Assembly (NCBI GenBank): GCA_013396755.1 | Contig: VWZF01001847.1 | Span: 65,012 to 129,011, forward strand | DNA from: Sclerurus mexicanus | Lineage: Eukaryota; Chordata; Aves; Passeriformes; Furnariidae | Length of the DNA: 64,000 bases | Reading direction: 5' to 3' | Part shown: piece after piece, positions 27,101 to 40,900 of the stretch | How the letters are laid out: every line of letters begins with the position of its first letter | Numbering within the stretch: the stretch's first letter is position 1 | Translations under genes and position numbers: made by a program | The notes under the pieces: model-generated | Seen by the model: the letters and a program-made list of their open reading frames with translations, nothing else | The model's database searches: none | Told to the model about the DNA's origin: nothing

Positions 27101-30100
27101 GACATTTCTAAGCAAAACCCAAAAGTATTTCCAAGCAGTAGCAGTACAATTTATTTTTCTTCAGAAATATTCTAATCACATTAATATATGCTGTGTGACA
27201 GATTGTGTCTTCTCCAGGGAAGAATTTTAAAAGATATGTTCAGGTAGATTCCTTCTCATTCTGCCTCATGTGCCCCTTTCTTTATAAGGGGAATATTTAA
27301 AATCTGAAATGAAGACAGGAAGACATAACACTCTAAAATGCTGTTTCTCAGTATTACAATCCAGACTATGGAGGGATGGGTAAATTAACTGTTCTATTAA
27401 TAAATGGTGTAAAACATACCACTGATACTCCACAAATTTCATTTCACCATATATTGAATTGCATGCTAATCACAGACAAAATGCAATAATTATTGTAATG
27501 ATAAACATTTCCTTTCTTCTGCATAAATAATAGCAATTAGTAGACATATTAGTTATATTTAAAATACATGTTCCATTCTCTAGCTAACAAATTTCCAAAA
27601 AATAAAAAAAATATATATAGTTTTAATGAGCACTCAGGAATCATAACGCTGGTCCACATGAACATTTCAGAATTCTAAAACTTTAGATACGCTTGAAGAG
27701 TAAAATTAAAACCACGTATCTTTATATTGCACATCATGTTATTTACAAATGCATGTACAGATACAGAAAATGTTCTTCCTGATGGTACAGCACATCCAGA
27801 CATAAAATACACAACTTAACTAACTCTACACATTTAATTGCCTGCTATTATGTAATAGCAGCAAGAAGTTGTAACATAGTCATTCCATCTACTTTAGATA
27901 CAGAGTGATTTAACACCTAGATGAGGAACTACCACACTATTTTTGCAAGATGGAATAAGGGGATCACAGATGGGCACAGTTCTCTGTATCAGAAGTTTTA
28001 TCGTTATCAATAATTCTTACTTAGAAGAACACATCATCCGTATACACATTTTTCATACTCTCACAGAGAAAACATGAAATTCAGAATTGAACTAGTCTTC
28101 TTTCTTCTCCCTTTCATTCTTTTTCCTGTATTCTTTCCAGTGTTACAATGTAATTCTTTTTTTCTGCTCTTACCAGCTTGCGCTTTTTGTATTCATTTTC
28201 TTTTATGACACCTACCTCTATTTGTCTCCTTCTGTAACATTAAATCTTATACTTCTCTAGCTCTTTCCACTCATAGTACAAGAGTATAAGTAAATGTTCC
28301 CATATTGAATATAAAATACCAACAAAAACCTAAAAGTATGACCCATCTCTTCTCATCTAGTACCAAACGCTTTCACCTGAAAGCAACTAGGACACATTAT
28401 TTCAAGGAAACTTTGCTACTTGGAAATACCAGCTTCCATTTGTGTCCCTTTTTTAAGCTCTCAGAGAAGAGTTAAAAGCAGTATTACATCTTTTTTCTGA
28501 AATCTGCCTCAATGAATAGGCTCCTCTTTCTTAAAAGCCTCCTGGCCTTCAGCTTCTGTGATCAGTCATTATATGATTCTTTCTCATTGACTTTCCATTT
28601 TGTGGGAAGCACAAGGGCCTAGTCCACTTGCAGAATTCTAGGGGCTATTACAATAAAAATAAATGAAACCAAAAATCAGCAATCAGCAATATAGTTCTGA
28701 GTGCTTTGCTGCTAACCTAGGTCTACATCTATAGCACAGGATACTGAACTTATATATTCAAAACAGAGGAAAAAAAAGTGAAAAAAAAGAGAAAAGGATT
28801 TATTTACCTTTCCCATGGGTAACATCCACAGTCCATGTGCAATTCAGTGAATTTGGATATAGATCAGGATAACCTGGGGATAAAATTGTTCCACTAGGTC
28901 CTCTAACATCTCCACCACATAAAGCTAAAAACAACAAAGAAAATAACAACAATAACAACATTAATAATAATATAAAGAATAGAAAACTTACAGAGGAGAG
29001 AAAATATAAGAATTTTTTTTTAAATTATGACTTTAAAATTGCTTAAAAGTAATTATTCAAACTATTTAGCTATTTCAGCTATAACTACATTTTTACACAT
29101 TATAAAAATGTTATTTTTACACAATATAAAAAGAGATCAATGAATAAATAATATGTGCTTAATAGGCATAAGAAAATTAAAATCAAGTTTCCTTAGCTGT
29201 TTTTTCATGTTTTCTGGAGACTCTGGGGAAGGCTTATGGTCAGCAGAGATGAATGGAGGAAACACAGAGCCAAACAATATCACTTAAGCCAGAAGCAAAG
29301 GTGGTGGAATTAAAATGGTGTATAGTGGATCTCGCCATTGAAGAATTCCTTACTTAAAGTATTTTTGCAAGGAAGCATAACATGCTTTCTTGTATATGGT
29401 TATTTGTTATGCATTTATATCTATAATGCAAGTGATAATGACAAGTGCCAACAGAAGAATAAACCTTTCTAAAGTTTCAATAGAAACTTTATAGAAATAA
29501 TTGGTAATTGAGTGATACAAAAATTAAATTACAACTTGAATTAATACAAAAAAAGAAAATTTAGTCATTACAACATTGGAAAAAAATAACTTACCATTAC
29601 AGTTTAATTGCCATTACAGAGCTTTTGAAATACAAAATTAATTAATTTTTAGTAATAGTCTTATACCTTAGAATTATGTCAATAACAGTAATTAATACTC
29701 CGTACAAAGCACACTATTACATCATAGTTCTCCAAATATATATTATCTCAGAAGGGCATACATTGTAAGATAAATGAGTAATTCTACTTTTTTTTTTAAT
29801 CAAGATTACAAACCTCTATCCCTTTTATTTTTCTTAGCCTAATTACATATATTACCAAAATAATTGCAGTTTTCCATATGAGCACTCCTTCCAAAGTATT
29901 TAACACAAGCCCTTCTTTTTCAGCCATAAGTAGTCAAGCCCTCAACCAATGTCCTTTCAGAATTTTTATTGGTGTCAGCCATAGTTTCTTTGAGCCCTCA
30001 CCTTAATCAAAGCCAGTATTCAGCATTCCAATATTACACAGTAAGATTTTCTCCTTAGCAGGTGTTAAAGTTCTTGAAAGGCAGTTTTAGAGGTATATAA

Positions 30101-31958
30101 GTGGCAGCTACTTGTTTGTAATTCCAGTTGACACAACTATCAATCCCTCTTCTCCTTGTTGTATAAGCTGTCATTCCCCTATTTACTGCCTCTGTGTTTC
30201 CCAGCCTGCTGCCACAGCAGTGAGGGTGAGGGAAGGAGCCTGGCACACACTGGAGGAGCAATGCCTCATGCTGAGAGATGCTGTCCCACTGCACTAACTG
30301 GTTTAACCTGCTCCTATTCCTCCTGTAAAATCAGAAGCAACTACTAATGCAACACTCGACAGTATGAATCATAAAGGTAGGAGAAGTTTGGTCTTTCAGT
30401 ATGTGCTCAAACATGTACATACTTCCTCAGGAGAAAGGTGTTCTGCGATTTGTGACATTATATAACATATGTACATTACATTATGTTTATTCTGATGTAT
30501 ACTGATACTTATGGCAATTTCTGATATACATTGGTGGGGTAAATGGTTGGAGTTTATACCCAGTTTTGCCTTTGCTATTAATGTTACATGTTTAAGAATG
30601 AATATGTTGACATAATTTTCTGCTTGTAGATGTACATTGAAACACTGATTTGAGAAAAAGCCAGACAGTGAATCAAGAGAATATCCAGAATGTACCTTCT
30701 GTCTCACCCTGTACCTAAGCAGACATTTGTCTCAATGAGATACATGCATTTTTAAGACATTTTGATAGCACTGTGGAATGTTTTTATAAAGACCAATAAT
30801 GTTTCATAATGAGGTTATGGCACTGCATGCCATCACTCTCTTCAGGACACTGAATGAAAAGAAGTATACATTTAATTACAGTTTTCTTATAAATCAGAAG
30901 TGGAACTTCATCCTGTATTCTAGAATTAACACTGCCCTATTTTGCCTAAAATTTGTTTGATCATTCTAACGAACTATTTTTTTGTTTTAAACATACTTAC
31001 TTGTCTGGATAGCCTCCTGATTGTCTTCTGTGTGCTCTCTCCTGCCAACATTCTAGAATTTTTGGCCTAGTTGTAAGATGAAAATTTGCAAATCCAGTAC
31101 CATAGGCTGAAACAGGGACCACAATTGCCCAATCTCTTTATTGTTGCCACAGGCAAATAACTTCCTTCCATATTAATTTTCCTCCTCACTTCTCTGATGA
31201 AGAGACAGTAAAGGTAAATACTGCCCACTTACCGCCTCATCTCGCTATATTTAGATATTAGCAACACAAAATCATGGCTGTGACAGCATGTCACTGGAGC
31301 TTCTGATGGTAACTATCTACTTCATCCATTAAATAAGAAAATACAATCAGTTTTTATAACCATACAAAATAGACCAAACAAAAACTATATTTTACAGTGG
31401 GTGTTTGGAAAACCTTTCAGGAATGCAAATGGTGATAAAACATCCATGGCATGCCATCAGGCACTCAGTGTAACTCTGTGAAGGCTACCAGATGGCGAAA
31501 AAAGGCATCGAGGGCCCAGCATTTTAGAGAATAAAGCCAAGTTGACAAATCTGAAATAGAAAATGTGTACTGGCCCTGATAAGATGGCAAACAGCCCAAG
31601 CATATAATATCACTACTAGTATCAGACTGTTTTTCAGAGTGCAAAGGAAAACAGAAAGACATGAAAATAAACACAAAACCAGCAAACAGTAAACACACAT
31701 TTCCAGATTCAACAGGAAACCTTTCTTTCACTTTATCTGATTACAGAGAGATGAAGGCTAGGAAAGAGCAACAGTAGAATGAATTCTTAAACAAATAACT
31801 GGAGCACTATTTTAGAGTTCTTACGTGGAAAATTGAATATTGTGTTGTTAACACACTAATTAATAATTTCTTTTTTATGCAAGCAGAGAACTGAATTAAT
31901 GCCTAATTAATGCCTAATTTTTTGCCTCAGCTACCATGTTTTCCAAATAGGGGAAAAA

Positions 31959-31997
<39 letters not shown>

Positions 31998-34900
31998 AGA
32001 AAAAGAACAAAAAATAAAGAGAACAAAATATAAAAGTGTACCTTTCTGTATGGAATACAGATAGGTACATGGAAATATAAAGTATCTACAGCACTGTGGT
32101 GATCAGAAATGATGTGACAATTTAAGAAGCAAGTTTCGGATAGCTATGAATGAAGAACCTAATTTAATAGTGGAGTTCAGTGACTAGATCAGTTTGGACA
32201 AAATAAATTCTTACAGTGTTGAGTTGATTATTTACTATTTCTTTTGTTCCAAATTATTTAGCTCAGCAGCATGATCAGTCACAGAAAAGAGTGACAGCAA
32301 GCAAGCCTAGTTTAGAAAATGACCCTATATAGATTAAAAATAATTTTTGGCTCAAACAAGTTCAGAAGCTTTAGTCAGGTTACTCATAAGTTTCTCAGTG
32401 GGAGACACACAGGTCATGCTTCATCCCTGAAATACATGAGTAACTGTAGTGAAAACACTTGTGTCACTCGTAAAATTGGGAAGTTCCATTTCATACCATA
32501 TTTCATGCTACTATAAAACTGTTATAGGAAATAAACCTTGCAATACTAGAAATAGCCTGATAATTTCTAGCCTACATTTATTCACAGTGCATTTTTTACC
32601 CATTTGTTCTTCTGCTAAACTATCATTATGTGCTACTCCCTCTTAGGGTCTCACTTTGGAAGGCTGGAAAATCATATAAGAATCTATGATTTTGGATCAG
32701 TTAAATAAGGCCGGTTTTCTTAGTCTACGTCTGTAAGATACATTTTGTATCTCTATGATCACTGTATCAGCAATTGCAAGTTCTTACCTGTCTGTCTTGT
32801 CTTGGCAGCTATACTACAGAAACACTGCTAGGATGCTTCACATTATATTATGACATTTTTGTTCATAGATGTTTGGCGGTTTTTTTTCCATTTTACTTTC
32901 ACATCTTCTGTTCTGTTTTTAACATATGTGTATTTTACTGAAGAAGTCAGTCTGTACTCTTCCTGCAGGGGTCATCCTGTATAGCTCGCTTAAAACTTAT
33001 TCACAGAATACCCTCATAAATTTTGGGTTTTATACCATGCAATAAAACTCAACAACCACTAATTATGTTCTCTGTCACCCAAGGCCTATGAATAAAATTT
33101 ACTATCTATGTAAAACTAACGTATTTTGTGGTAACACAAGTCAGTCTCAGAATTATGTAAGTATAGTGAAAATATGAAATGTCGAGATATCTGGATGTGA
33201 GAAGAGTCACCATATCCAAAAAGGACAGAACTATCAAGAGAATATATAAGTTATTTTAGTAAAACAAAAGAAAATAATACAGATTAAATAGATAAAAATA
33301 TATACAAATATATCTATCCATGTATTTCTACAAATGGTGTTCACTATTAATGCAATAAAGAAAAAAGAAAAAGTCATAGGGTTTTACCTTTTTAGCCTGA
33401 TTGAAGGTGGTGATAGCTTGGAAATGAACATTTTTCACATTTTCAATTTATATTAACTATCATTTTCTTATATAAAGATTTTTCAAAAGACGAGCCATGG
33501 ATCACCAACCACAACTCAGACACTAATTGATGTGTCTCAATTTTTTCAGAAAAGAGAAAATACTCATGAGAAGAGAAGCCTTCAAAAAACCCAAAACTTT
33601 TTTTCAGTAAGTTAGATTTATTGTAAGTACACATAACTGGAAACTTTTTGTTTTTCAGAGGTGGTGGGAAGAGAAAACTCACAATTATAATTGATTAGTT
33701 TTAGGTTTCAAGTATCATTGCAAAAGACTAATACTATATGCTTGTTCATAAAGAACCACACAGAAACAAAAAACCCTAATTATACGCAAATGTGTTTGTG
33801 TATATAGATAACTCTAAATAAATATATATATGCACAAACACACAGAGGTCTCATTACATTAATTTGCTTAATTAACTCTAACTTCCAACTGAAAATGTAA
33901 CTTTAAGGTGATTTTCATTTATTGTGCAATTCCATAATAAAAGTGACATATAAAATGTAGTTTCAAATTACTGAAACAGCGAGTTAGATTTTGAATCTTA
34001 TATATTGTGCTTCATAGACCAAGAAACTTCAGCATTTGTCTTCCCTAATTACAGAAGATGTAATCTTAAAATGGGATGCAGCTCAGTAGTGGTAAATTAA
34101 CAATACGGACATCAAATTATCATAATCAGCTTCCAGAAAGAAACCTTCGACTTGAGTTATAATACACAAGAGATTATCTTAATAGAAACTAGTGTAGCCT
34201 AGATTACTCACAATATAAACTTGCATTTTTACCTTCTTATTCAAATCTAAATAGACTAAGATGTTATCCATTTCTACCTTTTGCCTCTACCACACTGAAT
34301 ATTTGCAGTAGGTTTTTTAACAACTGTATTGTAATAGAAGTATTTTTATCCTAGAGATGTCAATAGAAATGGCATAGAACCTCTGCTATATTTCCTGAAT
34401 ATGTCCATCATGGTACTGCGTAAGTCACATTTTCTAATTCAATTGGACATCTGGGGGTTTTCAATATAAACATTAAATGTTTTCTATCTTGTTTGAACAT
34501 TTTTCCTTCTATTTATTAATTTTCTTAGGTAAATGAAGATCAGGTGGAATGGCAATATTTATTTTTAATCCAAATAATAAATAAGAATTAATATCTATTA
34601 GAATTCAAATTCATGTTACGATGAAGAAAATAAAGAGAACTTTACATTCTTACTTAGGTATCTTTTACATTCATTTTCCTGTAATTTTTAATGGGATTAA
34701 TACAATAATTCATATACTGCGTAGAATAGGTTTCCTCACATATATTAAAAGTTTAAAAGCAAAATTCTCTTATAATAATCAAATAGAAAGGACATGATAA
34801 GACAGAACTTTTAGTGAAGCACTGGAAGGTGATTATAGTCAAAAAATTCAGGGCTTTCCAGATATATAGGTACACAGTTGTAATATACATATAGGTATAT

Positions 34901-37900
34901 GTAGTTGTAAGACAAGAATGGTATAAATGTAGTACAAGCAATATTTTCTCAGCAAAGCTCAAAACCATCTATTTGATCTCCTCTTCTTGGTGATGCTTAT
35001 CTGTGCAACATCCAAAAACATCACAAAAAACTTAGTTTACACTTCTTCAAAGAATAGATTTTCAGTCAACACCACCTTCTACTTTAGGAGGAACCTGTTC
35101 TAATTTTTTTTCTTCGTTACGCACTTTTCCTCTCAAACTCACACACTCATGAGTTATCGTGATCTGTCTGCACAATTATCATGGTGTGTCTCCATATCAA
35201 TACATGATGCAATTCTGAAAAAGTGATGCAATTATAAAAAAAAACCCAAACAGAAAAGAATTCTGCTGCTCAGAAACCATCATAGTATCATACTGAATGA
35301 GCAGTAGCAGCGACTGATGTGTTTATTAGTGGCATGATTAATACAAACGCATACTTGCAGTTTATGCAAAGAACAGCACATTTAGCAAACGCCCTTTTTA
35401 CCCTGGGAGTGCAAAAACTCTGGATCCTATTAAAAACATTCCCCCAGAGAAGAAAATCAGCAATGAAATCAAAATTAGTTATACCATTAATTGATTAAAT
35501 TTGGTAGAATAAATGCACTTATTCCTACCTTCAGAGCATATTTATCGAATGGACAATTGCCATTTAGCAATGTGCACTGGGGAAAAAAAAACCCCTCATT
35601 TACTTAATGAATTGCATGCTAGCTCAGCACCTTTAAGAAGAAATTTATTAAAATATGTAAGGTTATTTCACAAAGGAGCACAGTATTCATAGGGAGTGTC
35701 TTAATACAGGTTGCTTTACCTAGTTACCGAGTGCCTATCATCATGAGAAAATACATCTTAATTTTGGCCTATTCAGCAAAATATAGTCCCCTCGACTGCA
35801 AACTGTGGCAACCCTGTAATTCTTCATTCCAAAACCTGAGACACAGAATCTTTTAGGAGATGGGCTTTCATAACTACAGAGTGCCATATTCAGGAAATTC
35901 ATGCCCCTTTCTACCACTACAAGTTTTGAGTATCATCATATATTGGCAATATAATTTCCTTATGGCAAATCACACACAGTTCAGTGAGCTTCTTCATCAG
36001 TCTCCATTCAGATTCATATTTTTCTTTCTAAATGAGTGTCCTGAGACACTAAGAACTGTTTCAGAAAAATGTACTATTGTGTGCATTGTGTAGCTCATAA
36101 AAGATCAGAAGATATTTTTTGTTAACTACTACCCTAGATTTAAATGGTTCTATCATACCTGACAACATTTTTATCATCATAAAAACATGTGCTATGCTCC
36201 AATCAAGAAAATTATTTCAAGAAGCAAACATCTGAAATAACACAACTTAATGAACATTACAATCTACTTTCTTAATATTACATGTAATTGATACCACTCT
36301 AACTGGGATAACTTTAAAATGAGCAATTCAGATTAAAAGAGATGACTGAAAATACTGGATAATTTTTCAAGCATTAGTTTTAATGATATGGTGGAGAACT
36401 ATTACTCCATCTCACTTTTGTCTGGTTTAATAATCATACACTTAATGATTAGCTATAATGTGGCTCTAACAAACTCCTACAGTGATTGAAAGATGTCAAG
36501 TTCTGTTAACAAGCTACAAATACAGTGATCAGCATCGAACAGGAGAAGAGGTCTTGAGTCAGGTAGAAATAAACTTCATTTCATGTTTTATGTCCATAGA
36601 TGGATACCCAAACACAAATATTTGTAGTCTGTAATGAGTGATTTACAAGCAGATACACATTAACCTTGCAATGTTAGCTCACAGTAATATATATTCAGAT
36701 AGACATACCTTCAGTAATCTGCAGAGCTAAATAACTACATATCATTCTCTAATGGCTATATGTCTCATCATAGAATTATATAACATTTATTTCCTCTAAC
36801 GATTCTTTTTCTCTTTTTTCCTAAAAGTAGAGGTTTTCAAAGCTCCAACATTTAACTCATTTTGACTAATAATAGTTTGGCAAAATTTGTACATTTTATG
36901 GTACTCTGTACTTAATCCATTTATCCTTACCATCACAAGTTGGGAGTGGGTGACTCCACCAATGATTTTTTTCACATAGCAAAGGCTCCTCATGACTCAG
37001 CCTATAACCTGGATCACAACTAAATGAGACAGTGGAACCTATAGAGAAGTCATGTCCATAACGACGTCCATGCACTGGTATGCCAGGATCCAAGCACGAG
37101 TAAGTATTAACAGTTACACCTAGATTTAAAAAAAAATAAATAAAAAAAAGCTAGTTAAACAAACAACCTATAGATTTTTAAGTAATTGATTGCACTGTGA
37201 GTTGAGGTGAAGGCTTCATTATCATGCATTTACAGCAAATTTTCTTTGCACTATGTTTCTCTCTGTTACCAATATGATGCTATGAATAAGGATTTGTATC
37301 TGGCCACTGCTGCAACCAAAAATATCACATAATTTACAGGATATTTAGTTTGATGTTATCTCAGTAACATTAAGTGATTTCATACCTGATGCTGACGTTG
37401 AGAAGATTTGATGATCAGTAAAAATTCTGATTTCCAGCCTTTATTTTTTCTGAACAAAATTTGTTAGCATAGCTAAAATGATTTTTATTTCTTTTGATAA
37501 TGATCCTTGACATATTTACATAGAACAATTATTTATAAAAATAATTCTCATACCTAATGTTTTTTGATAATGAGACATTGAGAAGAAAAAGAATACCAGA
37601 AAATAAAGAGAAGTTGACTTCATAAAGGAAATTTCAATGTGTGCTAAAAAAGTAAACCTTTTAGATTATTTCACTGAGAAGTTCATATATAAAGTTCCTA
37701 TAAAGAAGTTCATTATAAGATAATGAAAAAAACCCTCTAGGAATAATACTGAAGTAAGAAAATTATAAGTATTCAGTGTAAGGGGTTTTTTCGGTGTTAT
37801 TCCTTTCATTCCTACACAGAAGTCACAAAATACTCTACAAAGAAATTCAGTGTGGAAAGAAATAATTGGCATAAAAGATAAGGGCATATAAAACCCCTCA

Positions 37901-40900
37901 GCTTTCAATAGGATATTTGCAGGGAGAAATGATAAATAAGGGAACATTAGTCATTATTATTCCCAAAACAGAAATCAAAACTGGATTGTAATGGATAATA
38001 CAAGATGAGAAATCAGTAAGAATTAAATAAAAATAAAATTAATATTAGATGTCTGTGTATAAACAGGGGCTATTAAACAGAAAATTACTTGGTTTGTGTA
38101 CAAATGGTAAGAATGCATATTTTCAATGTTCTCTGATATTGTAGCTTTAACTTTTATTCTCCATTACTGTAAACAGAACTGTGGGGTGTGGATCAACTTT
38201 AGGAAAACAAAAAGATTTTTTTAATGAAATTGAGGGATTTTTTTTTTAATGAAATTGAGGGATTTTTTTTTTTTATAATGAAATTTCAGATTTCCTTTCC
38301 AAATTTATTAAATTGAAACAGTGTAATATTTGGAACAACTGCAGGATTCATCTTCTTGCTGGACACATTCCCAAAACGTAATTTCTACCATTTAACATTA
38401 TTTGGTACTTTTAAGAATTTAGTGATCTCTTCTGGCAGTATTAATCTAGTTTTCCTGGTGTGTTAAGACAGCAATCCTTCAAACTTCAGAATGGATGAGA
38501 ACATAATAAAATCATCACTTCTTCACAATGTAGAAGGTGATACACATGGGAGTATGTGGGTGAAGACTAGGACAGTTAAGAATTTTGGTATAATAACAGA
38601 TTATTGCAATAAACAGCCTGAACTTAACATTCAGTCCAAATGTTATCTGGCAACACCACCTCCATGTGGATTGTATTCAATATCCATATCATTAGTAGCC
38701 AGGAATAGTGAAAATTTTAAAAAATAATGTTAAAAGTTAAGAACATCTGAAAACTCGTGTTACTTCCAAGAAGTTGTTGTAGGAAACACAAATGGACAGA
38801 TAAAAATGTTCTTATAACCTTTACTGAGCAAATCAGATAGTGATGACAGTAGAAATATTATTTCTCTTAAAAAGATAACAAAAGTTATATTTAGAAACAA
38901 AAAAGTAAATTGAATATCAACTTATAAGAATTTTAAGAAGTCACAAACTATGAAATCTTACAGATACTTTCTGCAGTGTAGTTTATATTACTAAAATAAG
39001 GGCAAAAGAATACTATGTCAGAAAAAAATCACATAGGCAGGTTTTTACAACCCTAAAAATCCACAATCAACCAAGTCCATAGCTTGATTTTCAGGTCATT
39101 AGTGTAAAATGCATTTCCCCTTACTTTCAGTTAGAGCTGCAGATACATCAATCAGAACAGTAATTTTCTTAGATTTTCATAATCTTCCTGATCTCATGCA
39201 GTTTTACACACACACAAATGTATTGCGTAAAATACAAGAATATCAAGCCTTAAAACAGCATCCAGAAGAAAGGAATTTGCTTTCCAATGTCATCTTTTGA
39301 TTCTTATAGTACAGAGCAGTACATAAATGACATTAAATTCTAAGTAAAATTACTGGTCATCCATTTTGCGGTTTAACATCACTAAATCTTTGCCAGATTA
39401 AGAAATAACAGGAATTTACTCCAGATAGAGTCTGTAAATCTTTATATATTTATGACTAAGATAAGCGTTGAGAGGGAGGGAAAATCAAATAATACAATAC
39501 AGGATTACTTACTTTCATAGTGAATCTTGAATCCATTGTTAGAACGACTGTTATCAGTTGTAAAGAGAAGATACATGAAATTGCTACTGCTAAACAGAAA
39601 CTGGGGGACCTGTGTACCATTGTAAGATCCCAGAAGTGGAGATAATAAGTTTGGTCCATCGTGAACTTCCAAAACATCGTAATTGAGTTCGGTCTGAAAT
39701 CTGGAATTGAGGAAACACCCAGAGACACAAATTTAATGAGGCAGTTAAATTCAATAAACCCATATTTTAAAACTATGTGCCTTTCCTGATAATATTTTTT
39801 CTCCACAAATCTATTTCACAATATCAATACAATAATACTAATTATGCTATATAATTAATATAATGATAAAATTGCAGGTTCATGCCTTAGCAAGATAAGA
39901 CATAAGGTTATGTCTTGAGCTGGTTTGTACTGTAGGAAACAACAGCCAGAAACATAGTTGGTTAATAAAGATTACTTGAATATGCTATTTTATAACACAA
40001 AATTATGGGTTTTTTTGAATAATTAAGTAAAGTATATGGAGGATATGTTGATCCATTCATTGTTGTATGAAACACAAATACTTCATCTATACCATTTGGC
40101 ACAAATATCATCAAGGTACTTTTTATTATCAAAGAATCATACTCTGAGTTTCTAGCTTTGAAATCTTCTATAAGCAGAGATAGAGTTATTTGAGTCTGCT
40201 CTGAGACTCCAGCGGCTGTATGCCAGCTGAGACTCAGTCCAAAGCAGTGACAAAAGTTATGGAAAGAAAAAAAAAAACAACAAAAAAACCCAAACGACAA
40301 TTAAAAATCGTATTTAGAAAGCACCCGGAAACAAGACAACTGTTTAAAGACAGCATGTGTGCTGTCCCTGTCAAGGAAAAGCTGAGTGTGACAGTGCTGC
40401 CAAATGTCTCCTCACTTGTCTTGTTTTAGATGCTGTCATCAATTTCAAACAACTGCTTGGTATTTTGACTATGGTTTCTCTCTTTATTGCTATGACAGTC
40501 CTTAGATCAACCATACTGTTCTGTAAGGGACTCTGATGGATTATTGAAACACTCTTTCATAATTAAAAAGCAACAATTAACAGCAGGATTTTACAAGGAC
40601 CCTTTAGAAACTATTAATTCTCCCTCTGATTTACTTAGATTCCTAATTCAGCTTTGTGAAATCCATTCAAAGAACTGCATGACTAATGCCAGTGCACTGA
40701 GGAACTCGATATTTCAATATTTATGTCTCATGAGTCTCAGCATAAAGATCTACAGGAGTCTGGCAAAAGATGAAAAGACAAATTAAATCTCCAAAACACG
40801 TGTTTTCTTTTATCAGTGTTCCACTCCCATGAAATAACATATAAAAGATCATGAAAATAAAGTAATAGGGAGATATAGAAATGAAGGGGGATAATCCTAG

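Larger units (their letters stand above)
24116..28807 (-). other. CSMD3: CSMD3 intron inside CUB 6 (4.7 kb)
   Basis: Contains a CR1 3' tail at 26,735-26,790 and a GC-raised, unclassified segment at 25,700-26,230 that may be an old repeat. A C-rich patch lies at 24,985-25,070. No gene recognised. Confidence 0.87.
28925..36930 (-). other. CSMD3: CSMD3 intron, sushi 5 to CUB 6 (8.0 kb)
   Basis: Long, very AT-rich intron. It carries an (AAT)n microsatellite at 31,961-31,995 and AAC/AAT runs next to the acceptor at 28,926-28,972. A GC-raised patch at 30,130-30,310 is unassigned. No retroelement recognised. Confidence 0.87.
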
